From UBA8914 sp034002905 (GTDB lineage: Bacteria > Pseudomonadota > Alphaproteobacteria > UBA9219): a stretch of 64,000 nucleotides of DNA. The stretch spans positions 83,963 through 147,962 of the forward strand of contig JAVEZQ010000004.1 of assembly GCA_034002905.1 (NCBI GenBank), written 5' to 3'. A program made the translations under genes and the position numbers. The notes under the pieces are model-generated. The model was not told the DNA's origin and did no database searches. It saw only the letters and a list, made by a program, of their open reading frames with translations. Below, in pieces: positions 40,907-48,651 of the stretch (the stretch's first letter is position 1; every line of letters begins with the position of its first letter).

Positions 40907-41815
40907 ATGTCCATACCCGTTCGCATACTGTTTTCGGTGCCAAGAAGTGGCTCAACCCTCTTTATGAGCATCATGTCGAACTTGCCCAGCGTAGCTGTGA
41001 CGAGCCGAACGATCTTGATGGGTAACGTTTATAAGACAAGCGTTATAGAAAACGGCGCATACACAAATGAAAGCGACAATTTTGCGCCGGATTATAGCAT
41101 CTATCACACTTATCCGTGCGGCCATCCTGCTATAGCGATGGCGGAACGGCGCGGGGTCGATTGTTTGATTACCAAAGAGGAAGTAGGAAACAACTGCCGC
41201 AAAGGGTCTTTGAGGGACAACGAATGCACGTTCCAACTTTATCCGAATGAGCAAGCCCTTTTGTCTGTGCGGCCCATCTTCACATTCCGTGATCCTGTCG
41301 CCTGCTTTTCGAGTTGGGAGAAGCGCGGATGGGAAGACCTTTCAAGCTTCGTCCTTGCATACAAAAATGTGTTTGCGACTTATCAGACCGCCAAACGGTT
41401 ACGGCCTGAAACGATAGTCTATAAGTTTGAGGATATTACGGATCAGAGCGGCTCGGCCCAAGCCGTTTTTCAAGCAATCTGCGCGGACTGGGATCTCAAA
41501 TATGATCCCTTCATGCTCCAACTGGACGAGAACTTTGCGGATAAGTTGTTGTTTTGGCATCCGCGAGAAGAGCGGATTTATAAGCATGACAATCCCAAAG
41601 GGATTTTCACGACGCTTAAATCCGCCAAAGGAATCGTTAAGCCAAAATCTCAAAAAGCAAAGTTACCCAAAAAACAGAAAGAGGAACTGGAAAAGCATTT
41701 AACGCCCTTGTACGCTTCTATAGACACTTCTTGCTTCCATAAAACTGTAGCCCGCGTCCAGCACGGGCCGCGCCGCCCGAATAAGGGCGTGGAAGCCGCG
41801 TGTCCTGCGCCCTGA
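40907..41815 (+). CDS. Sulfotransferase-like protein
   Basis: 302 residues from ATG 40907 (GAGGAG 6 bases upstream); the frame is open further upstream but overlaps the kinase gene. The 5'-phosphosulfate-binding loop is seen in FSVPRSGSTLFMSIM (residues 10-24) and the 3'-phosphate-binding motif in FTFRDPVACFSSW (about 120-135). A basic C-terminal stretch (KPKSQKAKLPKKQKEELEKH) follows. The acceptor is unknown. Together with the upstream kinase it suggests PAPS supply and use within one operon. Confidence 0.75.
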   Translation: MSIPVRILFSVPRSGSTLFMSIMSNLPSVAVTSRTILMGNVYKTSVIENGAYTNESDNFAPDYSIYHTYPCGHPAIAMAERRGVDCLITKEEVGNNCRKGSLRDNECTFQLYPNEQALLSVRPIFTFRDPVACFSSWEKRGWEDLSSFVLAYKNVFATYQTAKRLRPETIVYKFEDITDQSGSAQAVFQAICADWDLKYDPFMLQLDENFADKLLFWHPREERIYKHDNPKGIFTTLKSAKGIVKPKSQKAKLPKKQKEELEKHLTPLYASIDTSCFHKTVARVQHGPRRPNKGVEAACPAP

Positions 41816-41833
41816 TAGAGAGAAAGGAACGAC

Positions 41834-42574
41834 ATGCAGAAAACGCGACTTAAATGGATTTGGTTCGATCTTGACGACACGTTGCACGATTTCGGCGTGG
41901 CGTCGAAAAAAGCGATGGCGGATGTCTTCGGGCTTCTTTCATCCGAGACAGGCTTGCCCCTTACAGAGGTGCAGCAAAACTATCGAGAGGCCTTGCAACG
42001 GCAGAGCGTTTTTGAGTTCGCTGACGGCAGAACATCGCATGAGTACCGCTCGGAGCGGTTCTTAGGAGCCATTGGACAAACCGCGCCAGGCGATGAATTC
42101 ACACGAGGCCTCATCGAAGAAGCGTTATCGAACTACGAAAAAAATTACATGGAAAGCCTGCAACTCAAGCCGTTCGCCCTGAAGACGTTGCAAGCTTTGA
42201 AGGAGGAAGGGTTTTCCCTCGCGATCCTTACAGATGCGCCGGAGGACGCCCAAGATCGCGTTATCAAGAAGCTTGGTATTGAGGCTTACTTTGACTCGAT
42301 CTTCACGTCTGGCGGCATGAGGGCATCCAAAAGAACAGGGCTTTATTCAAAAGTGATTGAGCGTCTCGACGTTCAACAGGAACAAGTCGTCATGATTGGC
42401 AATTCGCAGGCAAGTGACGTTGTTCCCGCTCTTGCGGCAGGGATCGAGGCAATCTGGTTTAACGACATTAAAGCCTCGAACGAAAAAGCCTACAGAGAAA
42501 TACAGTCCCTTGACGCGCTCGTGGGCGAGTTAAGCCGTATCGCCGGATCGGAAGAAAATGGGGCTACCGACTAG
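41834..42574 (+). CDS. HAD-superfamily phosphatase with helical cap
   Basis: 246 residues. Motif I WFDLDDTL (Asp12, Asp14), motif II LAILTDAP, motif III lysine in RASKRTGLYSKV and motif IV VMIGNSQASDVVPAL make a complete HAD active site with a C1 helical cap, close to nucleotidase/haloacid-dehalogenase types. AAAGGA precedes ATG 41834, 18 bases after the sulfotransferase. In this context it could dephosphorylate a nucleotide intermediate or remove PAP; that is inference. Confidence 0.85.
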   Translation: MQKTRLKWIWFDLDDTLHDFGVASKKAMADVFGLLSSETGLPLTEVQQNYREALQRQSVFEFADGRTSHEYRSERFLGAIGQTAPGDEFTRGLIEEALSNYEKNYMESLQLKPFALKTLQALKEEGFSLAILTDAPEDAQDRVIKKLGIEAYFDSIFTSGGMRASKRTGLYSKVIERLDVQQEQVVMIGNSQASDVVPALAAGIEAIWFNDIKASNEKAYREIQSLDALVGELSRIAGSEENGATD

Positions 42575-42623
42575 CGTTTATTGAATCCTCATTCATCAAC
42601 ACAAGCAACAAAAGGAGAAGCTT

Positions 42624-43934
42624 ATGCCCATCACTACAGTTAACGGAAGCCAGTTTGGCGACGAAGGAAAAGGAAAGATCGTCGATCTTTTGGCCGAACA
42701 TTTCGACCTTGGCGTCCGTCCCACGGCAGGCGACAACGCAGGGCACACGGTTGTAGCCAATGGAAAAACCGTCAAAATGCGCCTTGCTCCTTCGGCTATT
42801 GTCGCGGGAACGCCCGTCATCATCGGTGACGACGTTATGATAAACCCCTTTACCTTAGCCAAAGAGATTGAAGACCTGAAAGGCGCGGGCGTTGACGTTG
42901 ATAACCTTTTGACGGTTTCGACCAATACCCATCTTGTGCTGCCTTATCACGTTTATCTCGATGAATTGAACGAAGTCGGAGAAACGCCCATCGGCACGAC
43001 GAAACGCGGCATCGGCCCAGCTTTTGCCGATAAGGTGAACCGCAAGGGAATGCGTATGGAAGAGTTTGTTTCCCCCGAAATCTTGAAAAAACGGCTGGAA
43101 CAACTCACAGAGCGGGTCAATCGCATGGCGGTTGCGCTCGGTGGCGACAAGGAGTTTTACGCGCAGGAGCTTTACGAACAGCTTGCTCCGGCGGCTGATA
43201 TTTTGCGCCCCTATGTTGGCCCATCTGCCCAGAAGATTCATAAGGCGCTGGCAGAAGGCCAAGAAGTCTTGATCGAAGGCGCACAGGGAAGCCTCAACGA
43301 TCTTGTTTTTGGCACTTATCCTTATGTTACGTCCTCCCGCCCGATTGTCGGCGGTCTTTTGGCCGGAGCCGGAGTTGGCCCCAAGCATGTTGAACGGGTT
43401 ATCGGTGTCATGAAGCCTTACCAGACACGGGTTGGCATTGGCCCAATCGTCGGTGAAATGTTTGGCGAGGAAGCCGATCTTATCGTCCGTCGAGGCAATG
43501 AATACGGCACAGTTACGGGGCGCGCGCGTCGTGTCATGGCTTGCGACCTTGTGGCCTTGAAACATACGTCCGAGCTTAACGGCACGACTGCCTTTGCGCT
43601 TACAAAGCTCGACGTGCTTGACGAGTCCCCCAAGATCAAACTTGTCACGGGGTACATTGTCGATGGCAAGAAAGCCGACTTGTTCCCAACGAATCTTGAT
43701 TATGCGAAGGTCAAGGAAGAATACACCATCATTGACGGGTGGAACACGCCGACCTCGCATATCCGCGACTACGACAAGCTTCCCAAGCAAGTCAAAGAAC
43801 TGGTCAATATCATCGAACAGTTCACGAATGTAGCCGTGGCCATCGTGTCGGTCGGCGCGGATCGCGAAGCGACCATTGTAAGGCATCCAGAAATGGTTCT
43901 GCCCAAACGCGCCCTTGCGGCCTATCAGAAGTAA
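42624..43934 (+). CDS. purA: Adenylosuccinate synthetase family enzyme
   Basis: 436 residues, full PurA length. The GTP/IMP loop is GSQFGDEGKGKIVD with catalytic Asp13 and Lys16 kept (the usual Trp is Phe); His of NAGHT, GTTKRGIGPAF, EGAQGSLND, TYPYVTSS, the aspartate-binding TVTGRARR and TKLDVLD are all present. PurA joins IMP and aspartate using GTP. Keeping Asp13 argues for IMP rather than dGMP, the substrate of phage PurZ enzymes where this residue is changed. It sits in a non-purine cassette with no purB, so a role in a special pathway is likely. AAAGGAG precedes the ATG. Confidence 0.92.
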   Translation: MPITTVNGSQFGDEGKGKIVDLLAEHFDLGVRPTAGDNAGHTVVANGKTVKMRLAPSAIVAGTPVIIGDDVMINPFTLAKEIEDLKGAGVDVDNLLTVSTNTHLVLPYHVYLDELNEVGETPIGTTKRGIGPAFADKVNRKGMRMEEFVSPEILKKRLEQLTERVNRMAVALGGDKEFYAQELYEQLAPAADILRPYVGPSAQKIHKALAEGQEVLIEGAQGSLNDLVFGTYPYVTSSRPIVGGLLAGAGVGPKHVERVIGVMKPYQTRVGIGPIVGEMFGEEADLIVRRGNEYGTVTGRARRVMACDLVALKHTSELNGTTAFALTKLDVLDESPKIKLVTGYIVDGKKADLFPTNLDYAKVKEEYTIIDGWNTPTSHIRDYDKLPKQVKELVNIIEQFTNVAVAIVSVGADREATIVRHPEMVLPKRALAAYQK

Positions 43935-43946
43935 TGGAGGGCGGCT

Positions 43947-44687
43947 ATGCAGGAATACGAACAAAAGCGCGGTAATGTGTGGGATCGCTTTTGGGGGCAT
44001 AGCCGCCATGTTCCCACGTCCGATGTTGGCTACAGAGTTTCGACGGCCTCACGAAAGTTGGACTTTTTTATATCTCAAGGCGTCGCATTTAATCCAGGGA
44101 GCAAGGTTCTGGAATGTGGCTGCGGCGATGGGGAAGTCGCTTTGACCATAGCCAAGAAATGCAATGTTGATGTTGTCGGCGTAGATTATTCCGTTCAAGC
44201 TTGTGAAACAACAAACGCACGGGCAAGCGAGAGAGGCCTTAGCGTCCACGCCGTTCGCGCCGACGCCAAGGCTCTTCCTCTGGCATCGGATTCTATCGAC
44301 GTTGCCGTGAGCCTCGGCATTATTGAGCATGACAAAAATCCCGTTCTGCAACTGAAAGAACTGGCGCGGGTTATTAAACCCGAAGGCGTCCTCGTTTTAA
44401 TGACCCCGAACCTTTGGTCTTTTGCAAAGCTTGATCGTATGTGGCGCGAGATCAAGGGGACATGGCCCATCGGATACCAGAGAGAGTTTTCACCTGCTCA
44501 ATTAAGCGGCATGTGTCTTGAGGCCGGATTCAAGCGCACCCGTGAAATCGTTACCCTGCGCGAACCGACCGCCTCCGGCAAAGCCCCTATAGACACCGTG
44601 GCGCGGTTGGACAAAATGGTTTCTCGTGCGACGGGTTCGCCAAAATGGGGATTCTACGCTTGGGTTTTTGCAAGCAAGCTGGGGTGA
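43947..44687 (+). CDS. Class I SAM-dependent methyltransferase
   Basis: 246 residues. Motif I VLECGCGDGEVALTIA, acidic loop VVGVDYSVQACE, DAKALPLASDSIDVAVSLG and RVIKPEGVLVLMTPN are those of Methyltransf_11-type small-molecule methyltransferases. GGAGG precedes the ATG, 12 bases after the purA stop, so it belongs to the cassette. The N-terminal region (WDRFWGHSRHVPTSDVGYR) and C-terminal extension do not identify the substrate. Confidence 0.87.
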   Translation: MQEYEQKRGNVWDRFWGHSRHVPTSDVGYRVSTASRKLDFFISQGVAFNPGSKVLECGCGDGEVALTIAKKCNVDVVGVDYSVQACETTNARASERGLSVHAVRADAKALPLASDSIDVAVSLGIIEHDKNPVLQLKELARVIKPEGVLVLMTPNLWSFAKLDRMWREIKGTWPIGYQREFSPAQLSGMCLEAGFKRTREIVTLREPTASGKAPIDTVARLDKMVSRATGSPKWGFYAWVFASKLG

Positions 44688-44718
44688 TTTTTCTGCCGTC
44701 TATTTTTGAGGAAAAGAT

Positions 44719-45672
44719 ATGTTGATTGATACCTTCTCTTGGGAACCGTATGAACAGGCGTTACTTGAACGAAAACGGGTTCTCCCAGAAGTTATGACCA
44801 AACGCAACAAGGCCGTAGCGGATACAAAAAACTTTTATGCCGTCATAGGGAGTGGCGCATTCATTCCAGGGCATCTTTTAGTCATACCCAAAAAACTCAT
44901 TTTTGCATTTGCTTCGCTGCCCGACGATCAGGTTGAAGAGGCTGATTGGTTTCTCAACAAGATGGAACGGATTGTTCAGAAAACGTATGGCCTTAAAACA
45001 ATTATCGCAGAACACGGCATGTGCCACACACCCCCTTCAGAGAGAAAGCACTACGACCATGCGCATGTGCATCTTTTCACCCTCTCTCCACACGTTACAG
45101 AACAAGGCTTGACGAAGGCCATAGACTTTACGCTTGCGCGTCGTGCGCCAGCCGTAACGGAGATTTGCCTTGAGGGGAAAACATATACAAAAGCGGATGA
45201 GATTTCGGAACAGTTTCGCCGCGCAGCAATGGAAGGCGTCGCACCCAATACTCTTTCCTTTAAGGGAAAGCTTTTAACGCTCACGGACGTTCAACAATAC
45301 GCAATGGACGACCTTGTTCTGTCGGGACGAACCCCCATGTCTCATGCAGGCATGTACACTTATTTCAAGACCCCCTGGGCCTCTAATTCGTTTATGACCC
45401 ATTACGACCTTCAATCGCAGATCACGCGGCATATTGTCTTTAATGCCGAGCGCGGGATTGACACATGGGAAAAAGACGGTGGGACGATGGAATGGCGATG
45501 GCAAGAAAATCCCTTTTGGGAGCGCATGGTGCAAACAATGAGAGATATTGCGCCCGCCATGCAAGAAATTGAAAGTGAGCCAGAGGCAAGACGCTTTGCT
45601 TTTCGGAATGGCGTTATATTGCCGCCCAACAAGCACAAAACGAATGGAGTGGTTCGGCAGGCACATCCCTAG
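44719..45672 (+). CDS. HIT-domain protein with long C-terminal extension
   Basis: 317 residues. The N-terminal ~130 residues are a HIT domain: AVIGSGAFIPGHLLVIPKK and the active-site histidine triad HYDHAHVHLF. HIT enzymes hydrolyse or transfer nucleotidyl groups, and some act on APS or adenosine phosphoramidate. The remaining ~190 residues (LTDVQQYAMDDLVLSGR, HYDLQSQITRHIVFNAERGI, WRWQENPFWERM) form an unrecognised domain. Last gene of the cassette; it ends convergently 11 bases from the phage lysis operon. GAGGAAAAG precedes the ATG. Confidence 0.83.
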   Translation: MLIDTFSWEPYEQALLERKRVLPEVMTKRNKAVADTKNFYAVIGSGAFIPGHLLVIPKKLIFAFASLPDDQVEEADWFLNKMERIVQKTYGLKTIIAEHGMCHTPPSERKHYDHAHVHLFTLSPHVTEQGLTKAIDFTLARRAPAVTEICLEGKTYTKADEISEQFRRAAMEGVAPNTLSFKGKLLTLTDVQQYAMDDLVLSGRTPMSHAGMYTYFKTPWASNSFMTHYDLQSQITRHIVFNAERGIDTWEKDGGTMEWRWQENPFWERMVQTMRDIAPAMQEIESEPEARRFAFRNGVILPPNKHKTNGVVRQAHP

Positions 45673-45683
45673 AGCCGTTGTCG

Positions 45684-46031
45684 TTACTTGTTGTAGTTTC
45701 CGTTCTCCGGCCCTTTCGAGATAGACTTCGTTTCACCTGTCGGCGTTTCAATCTCAGGCACTTTGTCGAGAAGTTCCTCGGCGCTACCTTCGACCTTTTG
45801 CAGGAACGGAAAGCGTTTGACGAGGACTCGGAAAAGTGCGGTCACACTTACGGCGACCAGCAAAGCCAGCCCGCCGAGGAAGGTTTCAAAGGCAAGCGGA
45901 TCGAGGCCAAGGTGAAGGTTCAACCCTTGCCCCGCAAAATACACGACAGCGCCCGCGATAAGGCCCAGCGCATTGCTTTTCCCGTTGTGCCGAAACTTTG
46001 TAAACCAGACGATTTTGCTCAACATACCCAT
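45684..46031 (-). CDS. Putative holin-like membrane protein
   Basis: 115 residues from ATG 46031 (AAGGAAG upstream). Two membrane segments (NALGLIAGAVVYFAGQGLNL and ETFLGGLALLVAVSVTALF) lie between short polar ends with a charged C-terminus. Membrane position and the nearby lysozyme and lipoprotein genes suggest a holin or other lysis-cassette protein. It is the last gene of the late operon. Assignment is by context only. Confidence 0.6.
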   Translation of the reverse strand: MGMLSKIVWFTKFRHNGKSNALGLIAGAVVYFAGQGLNLHLGLDPLAFETFLGGLALLVAVSVTALFRVLVKRFPFLQKVEGSAEELLDKVPEIETPTGETKSISKGPENGNYNK

Positions 46032-46105
46032 TTTGTGCTTCCTTTCTTGCAGACGCAAAAGGAGCGCAGAGGTTTCCCCATGCGCTCCTTTTGGTTTGTT
46101 GTGGG

Positions 46106-46501
46106 TTAGGCTTCTTCCGTGGAGACCGTGGCTGCTTCTTCGGCGGCGCTTTCGGTCTTTTCCTCAAAGGAGGTGCCTTTAAGAAGAGCGTCGGCCTTTG
46201 CCATATACTCGGCATAAATGGCCTCGCGCTTTTCGTCGGTCATGATGCCCGCATGATGCAAAAGCGTTGTGACCTGCCCCAGAAGATCGTTGAATGTCTC
46301 AAAGGCTTTTTGAACGGTTTCTTCCGCCGCCGTAAGGCCGGACTCGACCAGCGTTGTCAGGCTTTCAAGGGCCGTGCCGAGTTCTTCCAGCTTCACGGTG
46401 ACTTCCGCCGCGATTGTTTTTCCGCTTTGGATCGCCGTGGTTACGGTGGAGATGATCGACGCGACCGACGTGGCCGCGCTTGCGATAGTTGCTAAACTCA
46501 T
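46106..46501 (-). CDS. Helical Ala/Thr/Glu-rich phage protein
   Basis: 131 residues. The N-terminal third is small and hydrophobic (SLATIASAATSVASIISTVT), followed by amphipathic helices (ELGTALESLTTLVESGLTAA) and an acidic end. Its ATG overlaps the lipoprotein stop (TAATG). No family recognised; association with the membrane during lysis is possible. Confidence 0.6.
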   Translation of the reverse strand: MSLATIASAATSVASIISTVTTAIQSGKTIAAEVTVKLEELGTALESLTTLVESGLTAAEETVQKAFETFNDLLGQVTTLLHHAGIMTDEKREAIYAEYMAKADALLKGTSFEEKTESAAEEAATVSTEEA

Positions 46502-46845
46502 TATTCGTTTCCTTTCAGTTGGGTTTCACAATCGGCTGCGGCTTCGGCCAAGGCATCGAAAGCCGCGTCCTCTTCGTCCGTGATTGTGTCGGTCACGGTG
46601 TCCGCATCGACGGCGGTTTTCAGCGCCGCGATCTTGCTTTTGTGGGCGTAAACGGCGGGTGCGTAGTCGGCCTTGAAGTTTTCTTGGCCTTGGCACTTTT
46701 CGATTGCGTCCTGATATTCCCGCCCGCGAGACAGGTGAGAATTAAGCTGTTGCTCGGCCAAAAGCCCGCTACAGGCTGATAGGCCGAAGAGCGCGAGGCC
46801 GAGGCAAACGACCCGTGCGCCCTGTTTAAGTTTCGTCATATTCAT
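46501..46845 (-). CDS. Small lipoprotein in the lysis cassette
   Basis: 114 residues from ATG 46845, whose context AAAGGACAAC is a good ribosome binding site and which overlaps the lysozyme stop (ATGA). The signal peptide VVCLGLALFGLSAC ends in a lipobox, with lipidated Cys about residue 24. The rest is helical and acidic. By position it could be an outer-membrane spanin subunit (o-spanin), but no proline-rich Rz1-like sequence is seen. Confidence 0.65.
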   Translation of the reverse strand: MNMTKLKQGARVVCLGLALFGLSACSGLLAEQQLNSHLSRGREYQDAIEKCQGQENFKADYAPAVYAHKSKIAALKTAVDADTVTDTITDEEDAAFDALAEAAADCETQLKGNE

Positions 46846-47306
46846 GTTGTCCTTTCTCCTTTCTGTTGTGTTGTGCTGCCTTTCTTCCAAAGAGCCGCTT
46901 CCGCCGCACGGCGGCGGGATAGGCCATCCAGAACCTTTCCTTTCGACTTGTTCCAACGGGCAAGCTGCGCCGGAACGCGGTCGTAAAGGCCTTGATTGAG
47001 TTGTTTTAGAAGCGTTGATCGCTTGAAGTTGCCCGCGCCAATGTTGAAGACGAACGAAACCAGCGCAGCGAACTGTCTGCGGCTTAACGGCGTGTCAACG
47101 CATTGCTCAATCGGCTGCGCAGCTCTGGTTAGGTCGTCCACGAGAAAGGCTTCGGCCTGTTCTTTCGTGATGGTCTGTCCTTGCGCGGACCCCCGCGTGT
47201 GGCCATAGCCGATTGTCCATTTTTCTGCCGGACACAAATAGGCGGACAAGCGTAAGCCCTCGAACATCTTGATGAGATCGAGCGCCTCTTGAGGTATTTC
47301 AGGCAT
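46842..47306 (-). CDS. Phage endolysin (GH24 lysozyme)
   Basis: 154 residues. A muramidase that cleaves peptidoglycan glycan strands. The T4-lysozyme triad spacing is kept: Glu16 in KMFEGLRL, Cys25 at the aspartate position in AYLCPAEK, Thr31 in WTIGYGHT; Cys at this position is common in P21-type endolysins. Further GH24 motifs: LSRRQFAALVSFVFNIGAG and RWNKSKGKVLDGLSRRRAAE. No N-terminal SAR segment is visible, so export would need a holin. Confidence 0.93.
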   Translation of the reverse strand: MPEIPQEALDLIKMFEGLRLSAYLCPAEKWTIGYGHTRGSAQGQTITKEQAEAFLVDDLTRAAQPIEQCVDTPLSRRQFAALVSFVFNIGAGNFKRSTLLKQLNQGLYDRVPAQLARWNKSKGKVLDGLSRRRAAEAALWKKGSTTQQKGERTT

Positions 47307-47396
47307 GATTTTTTAGCTTTCGTTTAGACACAAAAAATGCCGCACGATGGCGGCTTCACGAATGGGCAATGCGTCAAATAGCGCGGCGTTCGTGTA

Positions 47397-47708
47397 TTAA
47401 GCGGCGGATTCTTCTTCCTCGACTGTTCCCCAGACTTCCATTGAACGGCCTTCGGCTTCAAACACACCCTTCCATTCATCGCCATCGGGGTGTTCGTGCC
47501 GTTCCAGCGTCAACGTGAAAGCGGCAATGTCGAGATACGGGGCGCTTTCAAAATCCTTCATGGCGTAAATGCCCTTGCGGAGTGCGCTTGTGGCATGGTG
47601 CAACATAAGCCGCTCAAAAATGTCGCAAAGGACTTCGACTTCCTCTGGATCGCATCCCATGTTTTTTAGATCATAATGATCCGACACTTTGTAAATCTTC
47701 TTTTCCAT
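47397..47708 (-). CDS. Unknown phage protein, tandem paralogue 1
   Basis: 103 residues, acidic. Shares with the next product the pattern GCDPEEVEVLCDIFERLM, TSALRKGIYAMKDFE, FTLTLERHE and a C-terminal EWKGVFEAEGRSME. No recognised family. The two genes are 23 bases apart and must be a recent duplication within the late operon. Confidence 0.65.
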   Translation of the reverse strand: MEKKIYKVSDHYDLKNMGCDPEEVEVLCDIFERLMLHHATSALRKGIYAMKDFESAPYLDIAAFTLTLERHEHPDGDEWKGVFEAEGRSMEVWGTVEEEESAA

Positions 47709-47731
47709 AACAGCCTCCCTTGAAAAGTTGC

Positions 47732-48025
47732 TTATTCTAATGTGCCTGCAATTTCCATTTTACGGTTGGCGGCTTCAAAAAGGCCGTGCCATTCGGAACG
47801 TTCTCCTTTTCCCGTTCTCATGATCGTGAGAGAAAAGCTATCTATGCCCAGCTCTTTTGTGCCTTCAAAATCCACAAGGTCATAAACGCCTTTGCGAAGA
47901 ACGCTGGTGGATAAACTCGTCAGCATCCTTTCAAAAAAGTCGGAAAGATAGCCAACCTCCATATCGTCACAACCGTAGTTTCTTGCGTTGTAGGTTGTCG
48001 CTGTCGCTAAAAGTTTGCTTTTCAT
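47732..48025 (-). CDS. Unknown phage protein, tandem paralogue 2
   Basis: 97 residues. Paralogue of the previous product: GCDDMEVGYLSDFFERML, TSVLRKGVYDLVDFE, FSLTIMRTG and EWHGLFEAANRKME. Charged, soluble, alpha/beta. Function unknown; location between tail fibre-like genes and the endolysin. Confidence 0.65.
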   Translation of the reverse strand: MKSKLLATATTYNARNYGCDDMEVGYLSDFFERMLTSLSTSVLRKGVYDLVDFEGTKELGIDSFSLTIMRTGKGERSEWHGLFEAANRKMEIAGTLE

Positions 48026-48135
48026 TTTTTGGCTCCTTTTGCTAAAAATCTTTCCTTATCTTATGTTCCTATTATACCAAAAAGAGCCAACTAAATCAAT
48101 AAGATACGAGGTCTTTTGCTCGATTTTTCAAGCTC

Positions 48136-48438
48136 TTACGACCCCTTGCTCGCCCACCAGCGAAAAAGGTTGTCGAGAACAAAACCGCCAACCGCGCCAA
48201 GGGTCAGGATCACGGCGAAGCCGCCTTTCCAGCGGTTCGCTAGACGGTCGAGCGCGTCAAGGCGTTGGTCGATACAATCCATCTTGGTTTTGACCTCGGC
48301 AACCGCGCTAATAAGCGCCGCGACCTGGGCTTCCAGCCGACCTATCGAGCGGAAGTATTCGAGTTGTTCGTTCGGACTCATGGACGTGTTCTCCTGTTCC
48401 CGCTCTTCTAAAGCGAGTTTGGCTTGGGTATGAGGCAT
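48136..48438 (-). CDS. Coiled-coil protein with C-terminal membrane anchor
   Basis: 100 residues. A heptad-like helix (EVKTKMDCIDQRLDALDRLA) precedes one membrane segment (GGFAVILTLGAVGGFVLDNL) and a short basic tail. This layout is frequent in phage lysis or tail-adjacent genes (small holin-like or XhlA-type proteins). Exact role unknown. Confidence 0.65.
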   Translation of the reverse strand: MPHTQAKLALEEREQENTSMSPNEQLEYFRSIGRLEAQVAALISAVAEVKTKMDCIDQRLDALDRLANRWKGGFAVILTLGAVGGFVLDNLFRWWASKGS

Positions 48439-48441
48439 GGT

Positions 48442-48651
48442 TTATCCTGCGACAATGATGGCGATGGGTTGTTGCGTGCCGTTTGATGGCGGGGCGGCGT
48501 TGGCGCGTAAAACCTCCAGGGCAATCTGGCTTGCACAGGCGTGAGGCGCAGACGGACGGCGCAGTATCTCCGCCGCGCAGGATGAAACGCGCATATTGGC
48601 CGTTGTCGGCTTACGAACGACTTCGACGGCTTCTTGGCTGACGCGCAACAT
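48442..48651 (-). CDS. Small phage protein with repeated beta motif
   Basis: 69 residues. VSQEAVEVVRKP, RVSSCAAEILRRP and ASQIALEVLRAN repeat the pattern S-x-x-A-x-E-(V/I)-(V/L)-R. Such short repeats occur in virion-associated proteins of siphoviruses. Its ATG overlaps the stop of the LamG-like gene. Confidence 0.6.
   Translation of the reverse strand: MLRVSQEAVEVVRKPTTANMRVSSCAAEILRRPSAPHACASQIALEVLRANAAPPSNGTQQPIAIIVAG

Noticed and set aside
42624..43934. PurZ and a 2-aminoadenine (Z) genome
   Set aside because: The catalytic aspartate that PurZ loses is present, and no datZ, mazZ or Z-type polymerase gene is in view.
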